Shown: one piece after another, positions 53,514 to 62,280 of the stretch
How the letters are laid out: each line of letters opens with the position of its first letter
How positions within the stretch are numbered: position 1 is the stretch's first letter
Position numbers and translations under genes: made by a program
Source of the DNA: Colwellia psychrerythraea
Lineage (GTDB): Bacteria; Pseudomonadota; Gammaproteobacteria; Enterobacterales; Alteromonadaceae
Assembly: GCA_002163005.1 (NCBI GenBank)
Contig: MAAF01000039.1
Span: 1 to 64,000 of the forward strand
DNA: 64,000 nucleotides
Direction: 5' to 3'
Notes under the pieces: model-generated
What the model was told of the DNA's origin: nothing
Database searches by the model: none
What the model saw: the letters and a program-made list of their open reading frames with translations, nothing else

Positions 53514-54896
53514 ATGAAGTTTGATATCAAAGAAGAGCACCTCATCATTAAGCCCTATAAATCTCAAACATCTGTGTATGTAAGAGAACAAAAAGGCTTC
53601 TATCAAAAAATACGCCGTTACATGAACTGGCTACTTATGCTTGCTTTTATTGCCATGCCTTTTGTGCAATTTAACGAGCAACAAGCCGTTTTACTTGATG
53701 TAGTTAAACAAGAGTTTAGAATTTTTAATCTGACTTTCTGGCCACAAGATTTTATTTTACTCGCTGGAATTTTTATGGTGGCAGCTTTTGCGTTATTTTT
53801 TATCACCACTTGGCTTGGACGAGTTTGGTGTGGTTATGTTTGTCCACAAACCGTTTGGACACTCGCCTATGTATGGGTTGAGCACAGAATTGAAGGCACA
53901 CGTAATAAACGGATGGCTTTAGACAAAGCCCCTTGGACACTGAGTAAAACTTACAAAAAAACACTCAAGCATATCATTTGGCAATTAATGTCGTTATTTA
54001 CCGCGACAACCTTTATTTCTTATTTCGTGCCAGTGAGCGAACTTTATAGCACCATGCTGACATTCGATTGGAGCGGTGCAGTGACTTTTTGGGTGTTATT
54101 TTTTGCCCTAGCGACTTACGCTAATGCGGGCTGGATGAGAGAACATGTGTGTATTCATTTATGCCCATACTCACGCTTCCAGTCGGCCATGTTTGATAAA
54201 AACACTCTGTTGGTTGCCTATGACGCAGAGCGTGGTGAAAATAGAGCCCCGCGTAAACGTAAAGATGATCCCAAAGCGCTTGGCTTAGGTGATTGTGTTG
54301 ACTGTAATTTATGTGTTGATGTCTGCCCTGCTGGCATAGATATCCGTAACGGCATTCAATACGAATGCATTAATTGTGGTCTGTGTATTGATGCTTGTGA
54401 CCAAACCATGGAAAAATTTAACTACCCTAAAGGTTTGATTAGTTATACCAGTGAACAACAACTCGCCGGTAAAGAAAGCAGCCGCTTTAATTTAAAACTC
54501 GTTTCTTACGCAGGTTTAACGCTGATGTTTACGGTGTTATTAGGTATTTGGATAGATAGCAGAATTCCGCTAGAAGCTAACATCATTCGCGATAGAACTG
54601 CGCTATACCGAGTTAATTATGAAGGCGTGGTTGAAAACACCTATACCTTAAAAATTCTGAATAAAACACAGCAACCCTTACATTTTGATATCAAGGTTGA
54701 GAACTTAAACGAGATAGAAATAAAACTCCCTAAAAATGTACGAATAGGCGCAGGAGTTATGGAAGAAATTCCCGTCACCTTAGCTATAGATGGTTACAAG
54801 CTTGAGAAGAAAATCACCAACTTTGATTTCATTATTCAAGCAGTTGAACAACCCAATATTTTAGTGCAAAAGAATACCGTTTTCTTTCGCAATTAA
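53514..54896 (+). CDS. ccoG: CcoG/FixG/RdxA-type Fe-S membrane protein
   Basis: 460 residues. Transmembrane segments occur in the N-terminal half (WLLMLAFIAMPFVQF, FILLAGIFMVAAFALFFIT) and near 340. CGYVCPQTVW and CIHLCPYSRFQ motifs and two [4Fe-4S] ferredoxin motifs (CVDCNLCVDVCP, CINCGLCIDACD) are clear. The C-terminus is an Ig-like periplasmic domain. CcoG proteins reduce copper for insertion into cbb3 oxidase. No ccoNOP genes are in the window. Here it accompanies norE/norF-like genes, which hints at a respiratory or NO-related role. It may be one of several paralogues in the genome. Confidence 0.9.
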   Translation: MKFDIKEEHLIIKPYKSQTSVYVREQKGFYQKIRRYMNWLLMLAFIAMPFVQFNEQQAVLLDVVKQEFRIFNLTFWPQDFILLAGIFMVAAFALFFITTWLGRVWCGYVCPQTVWTLAYVWVEHRIEGTRNKRMALDKAPWTLSKTYKKTLKHIIWQLMSLFTATTFISYFVPVSELYSTMLTFDWSGAVTFWVLFFALATYANAGWMREHVCIHLCPYSRFQSAMFDKNTLLVAYDAERGENRAPRKRKDDPKALGLGDCVDCNLCVDVCPAGIDIRNGIQYECINCGLCIDACDQTMEKFNYPKGLISYTSEQQLAGKESSRFNLKLVSYAGLTLMFTVLLGIWIDSRIPLEANIIRDRTALYRVNYEGVVENTYTLKILNKTQQPLHFDIKVENLNEIEIKLPKNVRIGAGVMEEIPVTLAIDGYKLEKKITNFDFIIQAVEQPNILVQKNTVFFRN

Positions 54897-55020
54897 CCCA
54901 TAAAAATATAATAAAGCAACTTAGATAAGTCGCTTTTAGTAAGTAACTTTTAATTATCAACTTCACTCTTAAAGGCAAGTTATGGCTTAGTCAGCCACTT
55001 GTCTAGGAGTAAGGATTTAT

Positions 55021-55641
55021 ATGAGCATTACAGCAACTGACTTTCATTTAAATGGTAGTGGCATAGTCACTCAAGAACCAGAAACGCTCAACAAAATACC
55101 GGGGAATAGAGCCGTTTGGGTAGGAATTTTCGCCGAAATGACAGAGTTCGCTCTATTTTTTATAGTCTATTTTATTGCTAAAGCACACTACCCTGAACAG
55201 TTTAACCAAGGTCCGCAACAGTTAAACACTTTAGCGGGCACCTTAAATACTTTTGCCTTGATCAGTAGCAGTTATTTTGTTGCCAAAGCACTGGCGGCTA
55301 TTCGTATTGATGACCCTGAGCAAAGTATAAAATGGCTATGGCGAGCAGTGCTCTGTGGTGGCATTTATCTAGTGATAAAAGTTTGGGAATATCATTGGAA
55401 TGTAGATCAAGGCATTGAAACCAATACCAACAAATTCTATACAATGTATTACTACATGACCTTCAACCATTTATTACATGTTGGTTGGGCAAGCGGTAGT
55501 TTACTTTGGGCTATTCGCCAGCTAAAAGCCGGTAATTATACGCAGAATAATCATCTCGGTTTTACTGCTATTGCTTGTTATTGGCATATGGTCGATTTGG
55601 CTTGGGTCATTATTTTCCCACTCTTGTATGTACTGCGATAA
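55021..55641 (+). CDS. norE: Cytochrome c oxidase subunit III-like protein, NorE type
   Basis: 206 residues with five predicted transmembrane segments and the subunit III fold (RAVWVGIFAEMTEFALFFIVYF; LAGTLNTFALISSSYFVAKAL; ending in the His-rich CYWHMVDLAWVIIFPLLYVL). The length and missing first two helices of COX3 match NorE, a non-essential partner of NO reductase. AGGAG precedes the start. The norF-like gene follows after 9 bases. The NO reductase genes norC and norB are absent here. Confidence 0.85.
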   Translation: MSITATDFHLNGSGIVTQEPETLNKIPGNRAVWVGIFAEMTEFALFFIVYFIAKAHYPEQFNQGPQQLNTLAGTLNTFALISSSYFVAKALAAIRIDDPEQSIKWLWRAVLCGGIYLVIKVWEYHWNVDQGIETNTNKFYTMYYYMTFNHLLHVGWASGSLLWAIRQLKAGNYTQNNHLGFTAIACYWHMVDLAWVIIFPLLYVLR

Positions 55642-55650
55642 GGAATACTC

Positions 55651-55947
55651 ATGCTAAAAAATAACTTCACACTCAATATGTTAGATATTTCTTGGATCTT
55701 GCTGATGATTATTACGTCTGCTAATGCCTTTGTTGCAGAAACAGCTGAACCAAGTTTAGCCATTACCGCCATTATTTGTTGCTCTATAGCCTATAAAGGC
55801 AGGCGTATTATGGATTACTTTATGGAGCTAAATCATGCTAATACAACTATTCAGTTCTTTATGCGCAGTTATTTTCATGTATTCCCTGCGCTCATTTTTT
55901 TAAGTGATTTATTCTCTGAGGAACTTGCCAGTTTAACCACTATTTAA
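55651..55947 (+). CDS. norF: NorF-like small membrane protein
   Basis: 98 residues with two or three hydrophobic segments (ISWILLMIITSANAFVAE; AIICCSIAYKGRRIMDYFME; YFHVFPALIFLSDLF). The pattern, similar to COX4-like NorF with the KGRRIMDYFMEL stretch, and its position directly behind norE support NorF. It probably assists maturation or activity of NO reductase. Last gene of the ccoG/norE/norF group. Confidence 0.75.
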   Translation: MLKNNFTLNMLDISWILLMIITSANAFVAETAEPSLAITAIICCSIAYKGRRIMDYFMELNHANTTIQFFMRSYFHVFPALIFLSDLFSEELASLTTI

Positions 55948-55989
55948 CGACACTTCATAAGATGAAATTGCCGCGATAAGAAAAAAGAA

Positions 55990-56304
55990 TTAATTTAACA
56001 AGCGCTTATATTGAGTTGGGCTAAGCCCTGACCAGCACTTAAAAGCTCGAGTAAAGTTAGCGGCATCTGAATAACCCAGCACTAAAGCAACATCAAGTAC
56101 TGATAACTGCACAGTGCTAAACATGGCTTGCACATGATTAAGTCAACAACTCCTTTATCACTTGGCTATTTTAAGCATGTTCAAGCAAAACCCAAAAGGG
56201 TGCTTTGGCAATTAAATTTCCATGTTCGGATAAATAATCAGCATGAAAGTTCTCTTGATATAACAACCTCCCAAGCGGAACTCCATCTATTCTAGAAAAC
56301 TAAA
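55990..56304 (-). pseudogene. Remnant of an AraC/XylS-family regulator
   Basis: On the minus strand two parts of an AraC-type protein survive in different frames. 56304-56170 encodes FSRIDGVPLGRLL and NLIAKAPFWVLLEHA, which resembles the start of the arabinose-binding-like N-terminal domain. 56145-55990 encodes the second helix-turn-helix (LSVLDVALVLGYSDAANFTR, AFKCWSGLSPTQYKRLLN) and a stop. The middle of the gene, about 200 codons, is lost and stops lie between the parts. It is divergent from the amidohydrolase gene, whose former regulator it may be. Confidence 0.7.
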
Positions 56305-56399
56305 CAGGCTTGTAAATGACTAGTTTTAACGAGGGTAGTGTCGGTGTTCACAATTTACATCCTGTATTTTTATGACTAAAAAATCACCCTCTAATAATT

Positions 56400-56431
56400 T
56401 ATCTTCCTTGTCGTAATATGACAGGAAGATA
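56400..56431. repeat. Inverted repeat in the amidohydrolase upstream region
   Basis: TATCTTCC...TGTC-GTAATA-TGACA...GGAAGATA, eight-base outer arms with a one-base bulge inside. It lies between the araC remnant and the amidohydrolase gene in the 670-base gap and could be an operator left from that regulator. Confidence 0.5.
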
Positions 56432-56617
56432 GATTATCGAAAGTGAAATATGATACAGAAGTAGTAAAAACGTTGAATATTATGAACTTTATTCTGTTAA
56501 AAAACGCATCTAACCAGTGGAGTATTTAATATTTTTTACTATGATTAATATTCCACAATACATTTAGCATGCCGTACTTAATGCCGATTTAGACACCTAT
56601 TTTTTAAGGAATATATA

Positions 56618-58024
56618 ATGAAATCAAACAATATATTGATAAGTAGAGCTATCCGCAAGGTAGTTATTACGGTTGCGGTTTCGCTATCACTGACTTCCGC
56701 AGCTTTTGCTACAGAGCAAACATTAATTATAAACGTAAAAATTTGGGATGGCACCTCTAAGAGTTTAAGTAAAACTCAAGACGTATTAATTGAAGGTGAC
56801 TTAATTAAATCAATTGGCAAGGGTTTAAAAGTCGCCGCTGATGTTGAAGTCATTAATGGTGGCGGTCGCACATTAATGCCTGGCCTTATCGAAGGTCACG
56901 GTCATTTACAAATGAATGGTACTTCATTAGCTGATATTGAAAATAATAGAAACTGGGAAGAATTAGCGGTTCGCTCTGCTGCTAAAGCTAAAATAGCCCT
57001 GATGAGTGGTTTCACAAGTTGGCGAGATGCTGGTGGTATGGGTGCTGGTCTGAAAAAAAGCATTGATACCGGTGTTGTTGCTGGACCACGCATTTACCCT
57101 GCGGGCGCTTTCATTGGCCCAACAGGATCACATGCTGACTTTAGAAACTTCACCGCTCCAAATGAAACGTTTAATGGTCCTCAGTCTTCAGGCTCACGCC
57201 ATGGCATGACAGTAACAGCTGATGGTGTTGATGCGATTAAAGCGGCAGCACGTCAAAACTTTATGCAAGGCGCAACACAATTAAAGATCATGTCTAGTGG
57301 TGGTGTCGCTTCAAAATTTGACCCGTGGCAATTAGATGCCTATTCAGCAGAAGAAATTCGCGCGGCAGTTGAAGTTGCCGATGCATACGGTTCTTACGTT
57401 ATGTCGCATGCATATAGCAAAAAATCTATTATGCGCTGTTTAGAAAATGGCGTAAAAACCATTGAGCACGGTTTTATGTTTGATGGTGACATCGCCAAGC
57501 TTATGGTAGAAAAAGGCGCGTACATGACCACCAATATGCATGCATTTTCACCTTACCTAGGCGAGATAGAAGCAATTAAGTCAAGCCCAGCCTCAGCTCG
57601 AAAAGCTGCATCAGCACAATTAGCATTTACCGATTACATTAAAAACGTAAATAAGTATCAACCAAAATTAGCATTCAATGCTGACTGTGTAGGTTTTGGT
57701 GACTCTTGTGTAAAACAAACAGATCATGAAATTTACTTAAGTGCCAAGTTCTTTGGTAATCATTTTGCGCTGAAGTCACTAACCTCCGTTGCTGGTGAAA
57801 TGGTTGCTTTGTCAGGCAGTACATTAAATCCATATTTTAAAGGTCCTTTAGGTGTTATCAAAGCGGGCGCTTACGCTGATGTACTACTGGTAGACGGTAA
57901 CCCGCTTAAAGATATTACGGTTATCGGCGGCAACGAAAAATGGTTTGATGCGCCTGCACGTGACGGTATCAAAACGATGAGAGTTATCATGAAAGGCGGT
58001 GTTATTTATAAAAACACTCTGTAG
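56618..58024 (+). CDS. Exported amidohydrolase (imidazolonepropionase-like, metal-dependent)
   Basis: 468 residues. A signal peptide (ISRAIRKVVITVAVSLSLTSAAFA) directs it to the periplasm. The hydrolase has the two-part beta-sandwich (NVKIWDGTSKSL and LGVIKAGAYADVLLVDGNPL) around a TIM barrel with metal ligands: PGLIEGHGHLQ, LKIMSSGG (bridging Lys), MSHAYSK, TIEHGF and the Asp in FNADCVGFG. It resembles the COG1228 group, which includes exported Xaa-Pro, Xaa-Arg and Xaa-Lys dipeptidases; the exact substrate is not known. Followed after 73 bases by two porin genes, so it may act on a compound entering by them. Confidence 0.88.
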   Translation: MKSNNILISRAIRKVVITVAVSLSLTSAAFATEQTLIINVKIWDGTSKSLSKTQDVLIEGDLIKSIGKGLKVAADVEVINGGGRTLMPGLIEGHGHLQMNGTSLADIENNRNWEELAVRSAAKAKIALMSGFTSWRDAGGMGAGLKKSIDTGVVAGPRIYPAGAFIGPTGSHADFRNFTAPNETFNGPQSSGSRHGMTVTADGVDAIKAAARQNFMQGATQLKIMSSGGVASKFDPWQLDAYSAEEIRAAVEVADAYGSYVMSHAYSKKSIMRCLENGVKTIEHGFMFDGDIAKLMVEKGAYMTTNMHAFSPYLGEIEAIKSSPASARKAASAQLAFTDYIKNVNKYQPKLAFNADCVGFGDSCVKQTDHEIYLSAKFFGNHFALKSLTSVAGEMVALSGSTLNPYFKGPLGVIKAGAYADVLLVDGNPLKDITVIGGNEKWFDAPARDGIKTMRVIMKGGVIYKNTL

Positions 58025-58097
58025 CTAGCTAAAATATTTACCCAAAAGGTATTTATACCTTTTTAATGATTTATGAATCATAAAATGGAAGCAGTTT

Positions 58098-59297
58098 ATG
58101 CTAATTAAAAAGTTTCTTCTTAGCCTCGCTATTTCAGGCATATTAACAACATCAGCAGTGTACGCAAATGATGATAAAGGCACCAACTTTGGCAGTCCTG
58201 ATGCGGTTGATAACCAAATAGCCGAAGATAACAAAAAATCAAAACCTGACTTTAAAACACAGCTTGAAAAAAATAATATCAGTATGGGTTTAGACTATTC
58301 AGCTGCTTTTCTTGGCGCTAATGATGCGCTACCTGGCTCAGATGATAATGCAGCTAGCGGTATGATACGCTTTTACGGTAGTTGGAACCCTATAGGTAAA
58401 GACAGCAATGAAACGGGCGGCCTAGTATGGAAAGTTGAGCACAGGCATTCGTATACTGATACTTCAGTGAAAGATTTTGAATTTGGCGTAGGTGGCTTAG
58501 GTTTAATCACCCCCCCTTTTAGTGATGAGGGTGCCCGTTTAACGAATTTGTATTGGAAGCAAAAACTCATGAATGGCAAGGCTACCGTCGTTGCTGGTTT
58601 TCTTGATGTTACCGACTTCGTTGATGTGTTTGCTATGGCTAGTCCATGGACAGGTTTTATGAACTTCGCTTTTAGCACAGGTACCACCACCATTGCATTA
58701 CCTGGTGACGCCACTTTAGGTGTAGCGGGTGGCGTAATGTTATCTGACGAATATTATCTAGTGGGCAGTTTTGCTGATATGAATTCTGTATCTTCTAAGC
58801 CACTCGAAGGTTTTGATTCCTTTTTTAGGGATAACAATTACTTTAAAAGTGTAGAGCTAGGTTGGACAAAGTCTCAAGGAGAAATTTATGTCGATAATAT
58901 CCACACCACGCTTTGGCACGCCGATGAAAGTGAAGTGCAAGGTTCGACCAAAGGTTATGGTATTAACTTTTCAGCCTCTCGTTTAATCGACGGACAATGG
59001 TTACCCTTCGTACGAGCTGGTTATTCACAAGATGCTGGTACGTTAATGGAAAAGTCGATCAGCGCCGGCTTTGGTTATTATGGTTTAGGCTCAGAGTCGA
59101 ACAACTTGGGTGTTGCGATGAACTGGGGACAGGTGAAAAATAACGATGACCAATACACCACTGAAGTTTTCTACATCATGAAACCATTAGGTTATTTAGA
59201 AGTCACGGCAGATGTACAATATATTGCCAACCCTGCATTAAATAGCCTAGACAATAGTACACTTATCTATGGTTTAAGGCTTCGCTTAGCAATCTAG
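58098..59297 (+). CDS. OprB-like carbohydrate-selective porin
   Basis: 399 residues. A signal peptide (MLIKKFLLSLAISGILTTSAVYA) precedes a beta-barrel-type sequence with alternating polar and hydrophobic residues and no long hydrophobic helices. Motifs like RLTNLYWKQ, VVAGFLDVTDFVDVFA and FMNFAFSTG and the C-terminal YGLRLRLAI (aromatic/hydrophobic end) fit the OprB family. It should form an outer-membrane channel; substrate is uncertain. It lies between the amidohydrolase and the fusion porin, probably in one transcript. Confidence 0.75.
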   Translation: MLIKKFLLSLAISGILTTSAVYANDDKGTNFGSPDAVDNQIAEDNKKSKPDFKTQLEKNNISMGLDYSAAFLGANDALPGSDDNAASGMIRFYGSWNPIGKDSNETGGLVWKVEHRHSYTDTSVKDFEFGVGGLGLITPPFSDEGARLTNLYWKQKLMNGKATVVAGFLDVTDFVDVFAMASPWTGFMNFAFSTGTTTIALPGDATLGVAGGVMLSDEYYLVGSFADMNSVSSKPLEGFDSFFRDNNYFKSVELGWTKSQGEIYVDNIHTTLWHADESEVQGSTKGYGINFSASRLIDGQWLPFVRAGYSQDAGTLMEKSISAGFGYYGLGSESNNLGVAMNWGQVKNNDDQYTTEVFYIMKPLGYLEVTADVQYIANPALNSLDNSTLIYGLRLRLAI

Positions 59298-59341
59298 CCT
59301 AAAATAATATCAACAATATAAATACTTGATAAAATAGGAAC

Positions 59342-61072
59342 ATGATGAAAATAAATAAAAATATATTCACCATGATCTGGACAACATTGACTCTAGTCAT
59401 TTTCATGCTAAGTCAGATATCTATTTGCCAAGCAGAACAAGTCCCACAAGAACCAATAGCAAATGCCCCAGAGGTAGTAGAACAAAAAATAGTGATCCGC
59501 AATGTCACTTTTATCGATCCTGCCAAGGCCAATAAGAGTACTACCGCAAACTTAGTTATCACCAATAAATTATTCGATCTAGTGACCCAAGATGATATTG
59601 AAGTTAGCCATCGTGATATCATTTTTGATGCCCAAAACGGTTTTATTTTAGGTTCGCTAGAATCAGGCAAAATTGCTAATTTCATGATTTTAGATGCCAA
59701 CCCCCATGACAATATTGAAGTCTTACTCGACACCAAAAAACATGTCCTGCTCGCCATTCATAACGGCGTAATTATTCGAAATAACCTCAAAGCCGAAAGT
59801 AATATATCTGCGCTTGCAGAACAAAAAAGAATAAAACCCAAACGTACCGGCTGGCTGGCCTATACTCCTCCTCCTATTGTTTTACCCAGTAATTATAAAG
59901 ATACCGATTGGATAAAATTTGATAATGATTACTTTTCTACCGTATTAATTGGGGCATTGGCTTTAGATAGACAAAGCTGGGAATCACAAGATGAAGCCAG
60001 TTTAGCGCAAGTAGGCGATTTACAAGATTTTGATGGCGGTGAAATTCGTGCTTTGCGTTTTGGGCTAGCTGGGGCAATAAAGTTTGATAAGCCCTGGATT
60101 TATATGATCACTGGTGCAACCAATACCTTTGATAAGGGTTTTGACACCAATACCACTGATAATGTCAGTTTTATGGATTGGCGTCTTGATATCCCCACCT
60201 TTTATAACACCACTTTAAGCATTGGTAAGCAAAAAGAGCCTATTTCTATGGCAAGGCTGATGAGTATGACTTTTTTACCTATGCAAGAGCGCGCCGTGGT
60301 TTCTGATGCCCTACTGCCCTCTCGTAATTTTGGCGTAGTTCTCAGTGGTTATGCCCTTAATCAGACGTTAACTTGGGCAGGAGGGGTCTTTAATAACTGG
60401 CTAGAGGATGATGGTTCCATTAGCGATAACTCGACCGAACTCGTGGGGCGAACAACCTGGTTACCTTACCTATCAGAAGATGAAACTGAGTTAATCCATC
60501 TGGCTTTTGGTCTACGTTACAGTGATGCTAAAGAGGGGTTAAGATACGCCTCTGAACCTGAATTTAACAAATCAGCCACTTTTGTCGATACCGGTGAGAT
60601 TGATGCCGATAGCAGTTTTGCCTATAACCTTGAAGCGTCGTGGCGTAAAGGCCCAGTCTGGGTGATTGGTGAATATACCAAAAATAAAGTCGCGGCTGAT
60701 GACCTACAAAATCCGGAACTTTCTGGCTACTACATTAGCGCGGTATTATCACTAACGGGCGAGATGCGTGAATACAATAAAAGAAGTGGCAGCTTCTCCC
60801 CTTTGCTCGTTGCACGCAGTGTTGAACAAGGTGGCTGGGGAGCGTTAGAAGTCAGTACCCGCTGGTCGGTATTTGATGGTAGCGACGGTGGTTTAGCTGC
60901 TGGGGACACCTCAATATTTTCCGTGGGTTTGGCTTGGTGGTTAACGCCAAAATTCAACATAAACTTCAACTACCGTTGGGTTGAGTTAGATCGCTGTAGT
61001 TTTATTTCTGATGCCTGTAATTTACAGGGGAAAAGCAACGGTTTTAATACGCGCTTAGTATTATTCCTGTAG
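59342..61072 (+). CDS. Fusion: barrel-less amidohydrolase shell + phosphate-selective (OprP/OprO-like) porin
   Basis: 576 residues. After a signal peptide (to about residue 31, SQISICQA) comes a domain of about 100 residues with IRNVTFIDPAK, DIIFDAQNGFILG, then LESGKIANFMILDANP and LLAIHNGVIIRNN. These are the N- and C-terminal strands of an amidohydrolase composite beta-sandwich joined directly, with the metal-binding TIM barrel gone. From about residue 190 follows a porin: KFGLAGAIKF-type strands, SIGKQKEPISMARLMSM, RNFGVVLSG and a C-terminal FNINFNYRWVELD and FNTRLVLFL ending in aromatic/hydrophobic residues. The porin half matches the OprP/OprO family (usual length about 400-440). Position after an intact amidohydrolase suggests the shell was copied from such a gene. 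Confidence 0.75.
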   Translation: MMKINKNIFTMIWTTLTLVIFMLSQISICQAEQVPQEPIANAPEVVEQKIVIRNVTFIDPAKANKSTTANLVITNKLFDLVTQDDIEVSHRDIIFDAQNGFILGSLESGKIANFMILDANPHDNIEVLLDTKKHVLLAIHNGVIIRNNLKAESNISALAEQKRIKPKRTGWLAYTPPPIVLPSNYKDTDWIKFDNDYFSTVLIGALALDRQSWESQDEASLAQVGDLQDFDGGEIRALRFGLAGAIKFDKPWIYMITGATNTFDKGFDTNTTDNVSFMDWRLDIPTFYNTTLSIGKQKEPISMARLMSMTFLPMQERAVVSDALLPSRNFGVVLSGYALNQTLTWAGGVFNNWLEDDGSISDNSTELVGRTTWLPYLSEDETELIHLAFGLRYSDAKEGLRYASEPEFNKSATFVDTGEIDADSSFAYNLEASWRKGPVWVIGEYTKNKVAADDLQNPELSGYYISAVLSLTGEMREYNKRSGSFSPLLVARSVEQGGWGALEVSTRWSVFDGSDGGLAAGDTSIFSVGLAWWLTPKFNINFNYRWVELDRCSFISDACNLQGKSNGFNTRLVLFL

Positions 61073-61104
61073 CACTTTTATTCATGTCGTTAATCGACCT
61101 TGGG

Positions 61105-61863
61105 CTAAACAGACATATACTTAATTAGCATTGCAAAACACATAAATACCACTAAATAACGTAAATAATTGACCGGTATTTTAAACAAACAATGTGAACC
61201 CAACCAAGCACCAATAAATTGCCCACACATCATAGTTAAGCCAACCAACCAGATCACTTGCCCAGCAAAGATGAAAACAATCAATGAGGCAATATTAGTG
61301 GCAAAATTTAACGTTTTAGCGATAGCGGTCGCTTCAAGAAATTTCTGTGCACGTAAGGCACGACCAGCCAAGGTAAAGAAGGATCCTGTGCCAGGGCCAA
61401 AAATTCCGTCATAACAGCCAATTAACGGTATAACGAATTTTTTATAGTTAGCCGAGGAAACTTTCGCCAGTTTGTTCTCTTCATCAATTGTCGGCGTAAT
61501 GAGAAAATAAATACCAATGCAAGTGATCACTACAGGAATAATAAGCGTTAGCATTTCAGTATCAACAAACTGAACAATTGCTGTTCCTACCGCCGAACCG
61601 ATAAAGCCTGATAACATTAAGTGCTTCACCTGATGCCAACGTACTCGCCTACCACGTAACATCATTACGGTTGCGGTAGCTACTCCCATGCTTGATTGCA
61701 GTTTATTAGTCCCCAATGCAGCTAATGGTGGAATGCCGCTCATCATTAAGGCGGGCAGCGTTAATAAACCGCCACCACCCGCTAAGGTATCGAGAAAACC
61801 TGCAACAATGGCGATGGTAAATAAAAATAAGGCTATTTCGATGGTTAGACTGACAAACTCCAA
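61105..61863 (-). CDS. TSUP (TauE/SafE) family permease, YfcA-like
   Basis: 252 residues with eight hydrophobic segments. The family features are the glycine-rich first motif GFLDTLAGGGGLLTLPAL and the repeat motif GCYDGIFGPGTGSFF. Such permeases move sulfur compounds or organic anions; substrate is unknown. The frame is open to a TTG at 61884, but the TTG at 61863 has a good AGAGGA ribosome site six bases before it, so I choose this start. It is convergent with the porin operon. Confidence 0.88.
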   Translation of the reverse strand: MEFVSLTIEIALFLFTIAIVAGFLDTLAGGGGLLTLPALMMSGIPPLAALGTNKLQSSMGVATATVMMLRGRRVRWHQVKHLMLSGFIGSAVGTAIVQFVDTEMLTLIIPVVITCIGIYFLITPTIDEENKLAKVSSANYKKFVIPLIGCYDGIFGPGTGSFFTLAGRALRAQKFLEATAIAKTLNFATNIASLIVFIFAGQVIWLVGLTMMCGQFIGAWLGSHCLFKIPVNYLRYLVVFMCFAMLIKYMSV

Positions 61864-61950
61864 GGTACTTCCTCTACACTTCAATAATAACGATACAATC
61901 GAGAGTCGAAGACTGTAAGCAAGTACTTAGTAATAAGCAATACATCAATG

Positions 61951-62280
61951 TCAGAAATTAATGGGGACAATACTTAAACTAGCCATGAAAGGCAAAGCGA
62001 TAGCTAATCGAGGCACTATATTCGCGCGATAAGTTAATAATAGTGTCAGTAATAAAGTAGCTATGGTAAGTGCACCAAATAAAAGTGCTAGTCCAATAGA
62101 CCAACCAAATAATTCAACGCTTAAATAAGCCGTGAGCAGGAGTAATAACCAAGCTAATGGTCTGAAAAATAGTACCACAAGGTTAGGTACCGTTTGCGTT
62201 AATACTTGCTCGCGATGTTTTTTCATCGCAAGGCAAAAAAGCACCATAACTGAAAAGCATAAACTGATTAATACGAACAT
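61951..62280 (-). CDS. DUF3325 family membrane protein
   Basis: 109 residues with three to four hydrophobic segments (FVLISLCFSVMVLFCLAM, FFRPLAWLLLLLTAYLSV, SIGLALLFGALTIATLLLTL). It matches the pattern of DUF3325 proteins, which are commonly found beside PepSY and DUF3649 genes in iron-related operons. Its start touches the stop of the PepSY gene (shared base 62280), so they are translated together. Function unknown; probably an accessory inner-membrane protein. Confidence 0.7.
   Translation of the reverse strand: MFVLISLCFSVMVLFCLAMKKHREQVLTQTVPNLVVLFFRPLAWLLLLLTAYLSVELFGWSIGLALLFGALTIATLLLTLLLTYRANIVPRLAIALPFMASLSIVPINF

Noticed and set aside
56141..56304. Small independent gene upstream of the araC helix-turn-helix piece
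   Set aside because: The reading frame has a stop and no start signals, and the peptide resembles an AraC N-terminal domain, so it fits a decayed single gene better.
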